Of a stretch of 10,026 nt of DNA, positions 1 through 4,671 are shown piece by piece. Under the pieces are notes generated by a model. The model made no database searches. It saw only the letters and a list, made by a program, of their open reading frames with translations, and was not told the origin of the DNA. The stretch comes from Lachnospiraceae bacterium (GTDB lineage: Bacteria > Bacillota > Clostridia > Lachnospirales > Lachnospiraceae): NCBI GenBank assembly GCA_900759665.1, contig CAAEWE010000084.1, positions 1 through 10,026 of the forward strand. Direction: 5' to 3'. The position numbers and the translations under genes are program-made. How positions within the stretch are numbered: position 1 is the stretch's first letter; every line of letters begins with the position of its first letter.

Positions 1-2
1 AA

Positions 3-884
3 AAGCTGCTTGCAGATTACGAGGACGTATTTGCTGATATTGTAAACGTTTTGCTATTTCACGGCGAGAGGCGGGTACATCCGGACTCCCTGCGATCCAC
101 CAAAACTGTATCTCATTATAAGGCGGATGACTCCAGACTCCATGAGCAAGAACGCGACATCCTCAAGGCATGGACAGACGGCAGGATCCAGATCGCTTTA
201 CTGGGGCTGGAGCATCAGACAGAACCGGAGAAGCAGATGGCAGTACGCGTCATTGGCTATGAAGGTGCCAACTACCGCAGCCAGTACAAGTCAACGCAGA
301 TCACTCCGGTGATCACATTAATATTGTACTTTGGTACAGAGAAACGATGGCAGTATCCACAAAATCTCAAGGCACTGATGGATATTCCGGACGGTCTGGA
401 GTCTTATGTCAACGACTATTGGATCCATGTCTTTGAAATCGCATGGCTGGCTGATGAGCAGATCAACATGTTCCAGAGTGATTTTCGTGTTGTGGCAAGG
501 TACTTTTCCGAAAAACGCAAAAATAAAGACTATGTTCCCCATGACAAGACCATTCTCAGACACATCGACGCCGTCCTCAAGCTTCTCGCTGTGATGAGCG
601 GTGATCACAGATACGAGACTATTCTTGCCGATCCGGAACAGAAAGGGAAGGTGAAGACGATGGATGATGCTCTTACAAGGGTGATCAACGAGGGACACGC
701 CAGGGGATTAGCTGAGGGACGCAATGAAGGGTTGGCCAAAGGACATGCCGAAGAGCGTATTGAGTTGCTGGTATCCTTATGTAAATCCGGTCACATTTCC
801 ATTGACATCGCCGCTGCTCAAATGAATATTTCCACCGACGAATTTCAGAAATATCTGGACAATGACGCTGCCGTTTCCGATTAA
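3..884 (+). CDS. Rpn family PD-(D/E)XK nuclease, 5'-truncated by window edge
   Basis: The reading frame is open from the first bases (KLLADYEDVFADIVNVLLF...), so the true start lies outside the window; the TTG at 51 is not a credible start. The Rpn (recombination-promoting nuclease, 'transposase_31-like') family is recognised by DYEDVFADIVNVLLF and by GLEHQTEPEKQMAVRVIGY, which matches the IEHQS...R-x-x-x-Y core of E. coli RpnA, where E-x-Q stands in for the usual E-x-K of the PD-(D/E)XK fold. Members are DNA endonucleases linked to recombination and phage defence rather than real transposases. The tail carries charged GLAEG-type repeats (about 691-760) and ends in a short helical domain (LVSLCKSGHISIDIAAAQM...). 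An internal ATG at 660 has its own ribosome binding site. Directly downstream is a gene repeating only its C-terminal part. No inverted repeats or transposase motifs are seen. Family assignment is firm; activity is inferred. Confidence 0.88.
   Translation, partial: KLLADYEDVFADIVNVLLFHGERRVHPDSLRSTKTVSHYKADDSRLHEQERDILKAWTDGRIQIALLGLEHQTEPEKQMAVRVIGYEGANYRSQYKSTQITPVITLILYFGTEKRWQYPQNLKALMDIPDGLESYVNDYWIHVFEIAWLADEQINMFQSDFRVVARYFSEKRKNKDYVPHDKTILRHIDAVLKLLAVMSGDHRYETILADPEQKGKVKTMDDALTRVINEGHARGLAEGRNEGLAKGHAEERIELLVSLCKSGHISIDIAAAQMNISTDEFQKYLDNDAAVSD
486..860 (+). repeat. Partial tandem duplication, copy 1 (C-terminal part of rpn)
   Basis: This stretch recurs at 899-1285 with an offset of 413 bases before and 425 bases after the GLAEG repeat. 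Long blocks are identical or nearly so, such as ccgtcctcaagcttctcgct and the stretch around gatccggaacagaaaggg. The two copies differ by scattered substitutions, many of them silent, and by a 12-base insertion in copy 2, so the duplication is not recent. Confidence 0.85.
645..662 (+). promoter_or_regulatory. Internal ribosome binding site and ATG within rpn
   Basis: GGGAAGGTGA (645-654) precedes the in-frame ATG at 660, with 8 bases between AAGG and ATG. Initiation here would give a 74-residue C-terminal protein beginning MDDALTRVINEG. In E. coli rpn genes an internal start is known to yield a small inhibitor of the full nuclease; applying that here is inference. Confidence 0.5.
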
Positions 885-889
885 ATTTA

Positions 890-1354
890 GTGCTGCTTCG
901 CATTATAGCAAGGTACTTTTCCCAAAAGCGCAAAAATAAAGATTATGTTCCCCACGACAAGACTATTCTCAACCACGTGGACGCCGTCCTCAAGCTTCTC
1001 GCTGTGATGAGCGGTGATCACAGATACGAGCTGATCCTTGCCGATCCGGAACAGAAAGGGGAGGTGAAAACGATGGATGATGCTCTTACAAGGGTGATCA
1101 ATGAAGGCCACGCCAGAGGATTAGCCGAGGGACGCAATGAAGGGCTGGCTGAGGGACTGGCCGAGGGACTGGCCGAGGGGCAAATTAAAACATTAGTATC
1201 TCTCTGCAGATCCGGAAATATCTCTGTGAAGATTGCCGCAGATCAGTTAAACACTTCCAACGACGAATTTCAGAAATATTTGGACATGGATCACTCTGAA
1301 ACCGAACCGGAAACCACCGAGAAAGAATTACTTGCACCGACACAGAACGGATGA
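890..1354 (+). CDS. Rpn-family tail-only gene (partial duplication; likely translated from ATG 1073)
   Basis: The product aligns with the upstream Rpn protein only from its FRVVARYF segment onward (LRIIARYFSQKRKNKDYVP...), and has no nuclease core. The open frame begins with GTG at 890, five bases after the upstream stop codon, but no Shine-Dalgarno sequence precedes it. ATG 1073 is in frame, preceded by GGGGAGGTGA (1058-1067) with 8 bases between GGAGG and ATG, so a 93-residue protein starting MDDALTRVINEG is the best prediction. It consists of the GLAEG repeat helix, the LVSLCRSGNIS helical region and an acidic C-terminal tail (about EPETTEKELL). One reading is a decayed second copy of the nuclease gene. 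Another is a functional small protein like RpnS of E. coli, made from the C-terminus of the nuclease gene and acting as its inhibitor. The sequence is intact and open to the stop, which favours use, but the function is inference. Confidence 0.6.
   Translation: MLLRIIARYFSQKRKNKDYVPHDKTILNHVDAVLKLLAVMSGDHRYELILADPEQKGEVKTMDDALTRVINEGHARGLAEGRNEGLAEGLAEGLAEGQIKTLVSLCRSGNISVKIAADQLNTSNDEFQKYLDMDHSETEPETTEKELLAPTQNG
1058..1075 (+). promoter_or_regulatory. Strong ribosome binding site and ATG of the tail-only Rpn gene
   Basis: GGGGAGGTGA (1058-1067) is close to the full anti-Shine-Dalgarno complement, with 8 bases between GGAGG and ATG 1073. It is a better match than the equivalent site in the upstream copy (GGGAAGGTGA), and the only credible start signal in the second gene. 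Confidence 0.65.
1142..1180 (+). repeat. 12-bp in-frame tandem repeat (GLAE units)
   Basis: Three units of the form gg(a/g)ctggc(c/t)gag sit head to tail; the last two, ggactggccgag, are identical. They encode GLAE repeats in the charged helix of the tail-only Rpn protein. The upstream gene has one unit fewer and a diverged form (GLAKGHAEE), so the 12-base length difference between the copies is consistent with slippage in this block. Confidence 0.85.
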
Positions 1355-1366
1355 TCAACAATAATC

Positions 1367-1424
1367 AAAAGACCACCACGAGTCGGTTACAATCCGTACC
1401 AATTCGCGATGGTCTTTCTTTTTC
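1367..1424. terminator. Bidirectional terminator hairpin between rpn and flagellin genes
   Basis: AAAGACCA (1368-1375) pairs with TGGTCTTT (1410-1417), and further pairing follows inside the arms (CCACG region with CG, GGT with ACC). The plus strand runs on into CTTTTT, and the minus strand has TTTT after the stem. It lies between converging genes, 13 bases after the Rpn tail gene stop and about 60 bases past the flagellin stop, so it can serve both. Its sequence is related to the hairpin at 4609-4659. Confidence 0.75.
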
Positions 1425-1480
1425 ACATTTTTACTTGTAACTGAACTTTCTACGCCACATGCTCAAACACTATCTTCAAA

Positions 1481-3337
1481 TTACTGAAGGAGTGACAGTA
1501 CACCCTGATTTGCCTGATTAGCCTGTGCAAGCATAGACTGACCAGCCTGCTGAAGGATACTGTTCTTTGAGTAGTTAACCATTTCTTCAGCCATATCTGT
1601 ATCACGGATACGAGACTCAGCGGAAGTGGTATTCTCAACAACGTTGTCCAGGTTTGCAATGGTGTGCTCCAAACGGTTCTGAACAGCACCAAGAGCGGAA
1701 CGCTGAGAAGATACCTTAGAGATTGCGTCATTAATCGCATCAATAGCGTAAGTTGCAGCAGAGCCATCGTCACCAGCAACACTAATACCCTTGATACCAA
1801 GACCTGTTGCTGACATTGTATCGATGTTTACATTGATCTTATTTGTCATATCAGCGTCAGCACCTACATGAAGACTGAAAGAAAGACCTGTTTTTGTCTC
1901 TACAGTTCCCTGTGTGATTTCAAATGTGCCATCACCATTATTCTTTACAACTGCCTCCTTGTCTGCACCAATAGAGCTTGCCTTCTTAAGCTCCTCCGCC
2001 ATCTTGGAATAAGCGTCCTGAACAGTGATATCATTTGCCTTGCCAGACTCCTTAGGAACCGCATAATATGTACTGGTTCCATCATTTACATACATGCCAC
2101 CTTTCACAAGTGCTGCAATATCATCTGCCGTATACTTAGTTCCATCTTCCTTCGTTGTTACACCAACAGTATATGACTTACCTGTGTCGGATGCGTTCTT
2201 CTGGATTTTAACTGTTTTACCGTCTGCTAAGTCTTTAATCTGATCCTGAATATTCTCAACGGTAGAAATACCTGTATTATCTACCTGTTTTGTTTTGCCG
2301 TCTGCCTTTGTTGTAAATTTATCACCGGCAACCAAAGCAACTGTCTTTCCTACAGTGCCCTCTTCATCCTTCCACTCACTGGTTCCGGTTGCCCCGGCTT
2401 TCGTTACTGTATATGTTTTACCATCATGCTCAACAACATCACCAACAGCCCAAGTTCCAGGATCTGCGCCAGCTGTGGTTGCTGTTGCTAAGGCAGTACC
2501 AGATTTTCCAACAAGTGTCGTTGTTTTTCCATCTGCCTTTGTTGTTAAGGTAGAACCCTCTTTAAGAGCAGTTTTCGCTGTCATATCTGCAGCAGTGCCT
2601 GTATTATCATCGGCAAACCAACCAGCAGCGGCAGCGGTTGCTCCACCTGGTGTTGTTGCATTAGCTGCAACATATGTATATGTTTTTCCCTCCTGAACCA
2701 GCTTATCTCCAGCCGCTGCTGTATATTCTTCAATAGATGTATAATCACTTGTCTTAGAGGAATCCACAATATTGTACTCTGTTCCACCAATTGTTACTTT
2801 GCTTCCTACCTCTACCTTATCAGCAGTAAATGTGGTTTTACCTTCAACAGAGGCTCCAAGCTTTCCATTCAGACCTGCATCATGTGCAGCCAGAGTATTT
2901 GTCTGGGTTGCACCTGACTTGTCACCCTTCAAAAGGTAAATCTCATTGAACTTTGTTGTCTCTGCAACACGATCGATCTCTGTAGTCAGCTGTGAAATCT
3001 CGTCCTGAATCGCCTGACGGTCAGACTCGCTGTTTGTACCATTGGAAGCCTGTGTAGCGAGCTCATTCATTCTCTGGAGCATGCTGTGAACCTCTGTCAA
3101 AGCACCCTCGGCTGTCTGTACTGCAGAAACACCGTCCTCTGCGTTGGTAGAAGCCTGATCCAGACCACGGATCTGCTTTCTCATCTTCTCGGAAATTGTA
3201 AGACCTGCTGCGTCATCTGCTGCACGGTTGATTCTGTAACCGGAAGAAAGCTTCTCTGTTGACTTAGAAAGGGAACCGGTTGTCAGTCCCAGCATTCTGT
3301 TTGCGTTCATCGCTGTAATGTTGTGTTGTACTATCAT
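1481..3337 (-). CDS. Flagellin with large central hypervariable domain
   Basis: This is the structural protein of the flagellar filament, exported by the flagellar type III system and polymerised outside the cell. The 618-residue product has the conserved D0/D1 N-terminus (about 1-140: MIVQHNITAMNANRMLG, LSSGYRINRAADDAAGL) and C-terminus (about 505-618: QRSALGAVQNRLEHTI, ending QANQANQGVLSLLQ). Between them lies a Lys/Thr/Gly/Ala-rich insert of roughly 350 residues, so it is far longer than a minimal flagellin of about 275. The insert contains a diverged internal duplication (GKTYT and TTKADGKT each twice). The D1 segment LQRMNELATQASNGT (87-101) keeps the Arg and Glu of the TLR5-recognised site. 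ATG 3337 is chosen because AAGGAGG ends 8 bases before it and it matches flagellin N-termini; an upstream in-frame ATG at 3360 would overlap that site. csrA lies immediately upstream on the same strand, and the leader carries candidate CsrA sites. Confidence 0.97.
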   Translation of the reverse strand: MIVQHNITAMNANRMLGLTTGSLSKSTEKLSSGYRINRAADDAAGLTISEKMRKQIRGLDQASTNAEDGVSAVQTAEGALTEVHSMLQRMNELATQASNGTNSESDRQAIQDEISQLTTEIDRVAETTKFNEIYLLKGDKSGATQTNTLAAHDAGLNGKLGASVEGKTTFTADKVEVGSKVTIGGTEYNIVDSSKTSDYTSIEEYTAAAGDKLVQEGKTYTYVAANATTPGGATAAAAGWFADDNTGTAADMTAKTALKEGSTLTTKADGKTTTLVGKSGTALATATTAGADPGTWAVGDVVEHDGKTYTVTKAGATGTSEWKDEEGTVGKTVALVAGDKFTTKADGKTKQVDNTGISTVENIQDQIKDLADGKTVKIQKNASDTGKSYTVGVTTKEDGTKYTADDIAALVKGGMYVNDGTSTYYAVPKESGKANDITVQDAYSKMAEELKKASSIGADKEAVVKNNGDGTFEITQGTVETKTGLSFSLHVGADADMTNKINVNIDTMSATGLGIKGISVAGDDGSAATYAIDAINDAISKVSSQRSALGAVQNRLEHTIANLDNVVENTTSAESRIRDTDMAEEMVNYSKNSILQQAGQSMLAQANQANQGVLSLLQ

Positions 3338-3345
3338 AATATTAT

Positions 3346-3354
3346 CCTCCTTGT
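3346..3354 (-). promoter_or_regulatory. Flagellin ribosome binding site overlapping a candidate CsrA site
   Basis: On the minus strand ACAAGGAGG contains the perfect Shine-Dalgarno AAGGAGG and also the ACARGGA core of the CsrA binding consensus. CsrA bound here would block ribosomes from the flagellin message, as shown for hag in Bacillus subtilis. Confidence 0.6.
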
Positions 3355-3383
3355 TCCACATATCGTGGTTTATGATTGGTTGC

Positions 3384-3407
3384 CCTCTGGAAATCCGTTT
3401 CCCGAGG
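3384..3407 (-). promoter_or_regulatory. Leader hairpin with GGA in its loop, candidate CsrA site
   Basis: The minus-strand leader of flagellin can fold CCTC-g-GGAAA against TTTCC-a-GAGG, with a single g-a mismatch in the stem and CGGA as the loop. A GGA exposed in a hairpin loop is the classic high-affinity CsrA target. Its GGA lies 46 bases upstream of the GGA in the ribosome binding site, so one CsrA dimer could bridge the two. The hairpin is read directly from the sequence; CsrA binding is inference. Confidence 0.6.
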
Positions 3408-3467
3408 AAGTGATCTATAACAAGCAGAAGTCCCGGGTGTGTTTCCGCCTATTACCATATTGGATTT

Positions 3468-3731
3468 CTAATTTTCCGCCTCACCCTTATGACGCTCTTC
3501 CCACAGAATCCGTTGAATTTTTTTCTGGGCTTCTGCAGAAATCTTCTCTTCCGGATAGTAAGTTTCTCTGCGACGTTCCGGATTCTCCTCAATGTTGCTC
3601 CGGACAATCGGAATCTCCTTGGGGGCATCGATCATCAAACGGCCGTGACCGCCGCTTCCGCCTACATATACGACGCGGATGTTGTCGCCAATATTGATGT
3701 ATTGTCCCTGTTTCAATGATAATTTCAGCAT
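3468..3731 (-). CDS. csrA: CsrA family translational regulator, divergent with C-terminal tail
   Basis: CsrA is a small homodimeric RNA-binding protein that represses translation by covering GGA motifs near start codons. The 87-residue product aligns with CsrA over its first 50 residues: MLKL start, NIGD at 13-16, APKE at 36-39 and the RNA-binding Arg44. Position 6, usually Arg in CsrA, is Leu (SLK at 5-7), and position 43 is Val in place of the usual His. A charged tail of about 35 residues (from PERRRETYYPEE on) follows, longer than in E. coli CsrA (61 residues). The start at 3731 is set by alignment and by GGAG five bases upstream. However, an in-frame ATG at 3761 has GGAGG 11 bases upstream, so ten extra residues (MTAGTQIGDC) are possible. 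Flagellin follows 130 bases downstream, most likely in the same transcript. No fliW is visible in the window. Confidence 0.88.
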   Translation of the reverse strand: MLKLSLKQGQYINIGDNIRVVYVGGSGGHGRLMIDAPKEIPIVRSNIEENPERRRETYYPEEKISAEAQKKIQRILWEERHKGEAEN

Positions 3732-3820
3732 GCAGTCTCCAATCTGAGTGCCTGCCGTCATAATGCGGCGCACCTCCATGTGTATTAAACAATTCCTTTT
3801 TGCTACGTTTTGTATCTTTT

Positions 3821-3848
3821 ATATCGTCTTGATGTTAATTTAACTTAA
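3821..3848 (-). promoter_or_regulatory. Sigma-28 (FliA/SigD)-like promoter for csrA-flagellin
   Basis: On the minus strand TTAAGTTA (3848-3841) and GACGATAT (3828-3821) each match six of eight positions of the flagellar consensus TAAAGTTT / GCCGATAA, with a spacer of 12 rather than 11. It lies about 40 bases before the first possible csrA start. Its position before a csrA-flagellin pair supports the call. Confidence 0.5.
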
Positions 3849-3865
3849 CATATTTTCTCGTATTT

Positions 3866-3880
3866 CGCTACAGGTTGTAG
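3866..3880. repeat. Small perfect inverted repeat GCTACA-N3-TGTAGC
   Basis: The arms GCTACA and TGTAGC flank three bases in the divergent csrA/xre intergenic region, upstream of the sigma-28-like promoter. GCTAC also occurs at 3802-3806 and GCTACA at 4035-4040, the latter overlapping the candidate -10 of the xre gene. This suggests an operator for a regulator acting on both genes, possibly the XRE protein itself. Confidence 0.4.
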
Positions 3881-3891
3881 CATTTTGTTTA

Positions 3892-3927
3892 TTATGCATA
3901 TCTGGATCCACTATTTTTTATGCATAT
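3892..3927. repeat. Direct repeat TTATGCATAT, two copies 26 bp apart
   Basis: The ten-base sequence occurs at 3892-3901 and 3918-3927; its core TATGCATA is itself palindromic. A further palindrome, TTCAAT-N6-ATTGAA, lies at 3943-3960. This stretch otherwise holds no gene. A minus-strand TATAAT at 3931-3926 could serve as a -10, but has no good -35. Operator function is a guess. Confidence 0.4.
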
Positions 3928-4013
3928 TATACAAACACCTTCTTCAATTTTTTTATTGAAATCCTATTTTCCGCAACATTCTGTATCACTTTTTGTTAAT
4001 TATTCACCATTTT

Positions 4014-4042
4014 TTAACCTCATATTGTGCATTTGCTACAAT
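4014..4042 (+). promoter_or_regulatory. Candidate housekeeping promoter of the XRE gene
   Basis: TTAACC (4014-4019) and TACAAT (4037-4042) are 17 bases apart, matching four and five of six consensus positions. Transcription would start near 4049, giving a leader of about 50 bases. The -10 overlaps the GCTACA motif. TTGATA occurs at 4042-4047 and again at 4057-4062. Confidence 0.5.
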
Positions 4043-4101
4043 TGATAACATCCGCGTTGATAGGGAAAAATACACTAAATAAAAAGAAGGCGGTATTTGA
4101 T

Positions 4102-4554
4102 ATGAAAAAAAGTTTACTTCCACAGAAGCTAAAAGAATTGAGAAAAATGCATAATTACACACAAGATTACGTTGCGGAAGCACTCGGAATTGTCCGGCAG
4201 ACATACAGTCACTACGAAACAGGAAAACGGATGCCGGATGCCGAATCCCTATATAAGCTGGCAGGATTATATAACATATCTGTTGATGATCTAATGCATA
4301 TGACACTTCAGATTGACCGGGATGTCTCATACGACGCCCCAAAACCCACTTCCTCCAGTTCCGAACTTTCCGAATATCTTGAATTTTATAACATCCCGGA
4401 AAATCGCAAAAAATATATGTTTACCTCGACTCTGGAAAAGGAGTTTCTTTTTTATTTTCAGAAAATGTCCGAAGAAGATAAGAAAGAAATGATAGAATTT
4501 GCAAAAATTAAAGCTCACAAACAAGCAGCAAAGAAAGAAACAGAAGAAGAATAA
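4102..4554 (+). CDS. XRE family transcriptional regulator
   Basis: The 150-residue protein has an N-terminal Cro/CI-type helix-turn-helix at about residues 8-66: LPQKLKELRKMHNYTQDYVA, then the recognition region RQTYSHYETGKRMPD and YNISVDDLM. A low-complexity Ser linker (84-87) leads to a charged helical C-terminus (about 100-150) rich in Lys and Glu, which may mediate oligomerisation; no known ligand domain is recognised. ATG 4102 is chosen because AAGGCGG stands 8 bases before it; the open frame upstream to 4027 has no such signal and lies in the promoter. The gene is transcribed away from csrA-flagellin and shares their control region, so it may regulate motility genes, itself, or both. 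The target is unknown. The DNA-binding assignment is firm. Confidence 0.9.
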   Translation: MKKSLLPQKLKELRKMHNYTQDYVAEALGIVRQTYSHYETGKRMPDAESLYKLAGLYNISVDDLMHMTLQIDRDVSYDAPKPTSSSSELSEYLEFYNIPENRKKYMFTSTLEKEFLFYFQKMSEEDKKEMIEFAKIKAHKQAAKKETEEE

Positions 4555-4608
4555 ATACCTCAAGCTCAGGTATGTGGCTCAGAAAATTTATCTGCAAAAA
4601 AAAGTACA

Positions 4609-4660
4609 AAAAGACCACCAGAAACCGGTTATAAACAGTACCGGTTCCTAGTGGTCTTTT
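4609..4660. terminator. Bidirectional terminator hairpin between xre and MATE genes
   Basis: AAAGACCAC pairs with GTGGTCTTT, and inside these arms AACCGGT pairs with ACCGGTT. T-tracts follow on both strands (TTTT on plus, TTTTT on minus). It lies between converging genes, 54 bases past the xre stop and 12 bases past the MATE stop. A small hairpin, ATACCT-N7-AGGTAT (4555-4573), directly follows the xre stop and lacks a T-run. Confidence 0.88.
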
Positions 4661-4671
4661 GATCCTATTTT

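Larger units (their letters stand above)
899..1285 (+). repeat. Partial tandem duplication, copy 2
   Basis: This is the second copy of the segment at 486-860, in a different reading frame relative to the first copy and separated from it by the first copy's stop codon at 882. Weaker similarity extends a few bases further left (agtg...cttcg near 889-900 against agtg...ttcg near 478-487). The right-hand similarity ends at tttggac, where the two C-terminal tails diverge. Confidence 0.85.

Noticed and set aside
51..53. TTG as the start of the first gene
   Set aside because: The frame continues upstream to the window edge with Rpn-like sequence (DYEDVFADIVNV), so the gene is cut by the window, not begun here.
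318..698. Minus-strand open frame opposite rpn, repeated at 887-1111
   Set aside because: The two similar antisense frames exist only because the rpn tail is duplicated; neither has start signals.
1142..1180. CRISPR-like short repeats
   Set aside because: The 12-bp units are contiguous without spacers and lie in frame within a coding region.
3..1354. Transposon or insertion sequence
   Set aside because: Rpn proteins are often labelled transposases, but no terminal inverted repeats, target duplications or DDE motifs are seen.
2295..2696. 133-codon plus-strand open frame inside the flagellin gene
   Set aside because: It is antisense to the low-complexity Thr/Lys/Ala-rich flagellin domain, has no ribosome binding site or family resemblance, and is explained by the composition of the real gene.
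4027..4101. N-terminal extension of the XRE protein
   Set aside because: There is no ribosome binding site at 4027, the stretch overlaps the promoter, and the XRE fold begins after 4102.
4555..4573. Separate terminator directly after xre
   Set aside because: The 6-base stem has no T-run; the strong hairpin at 4609 is the likelier terminator.
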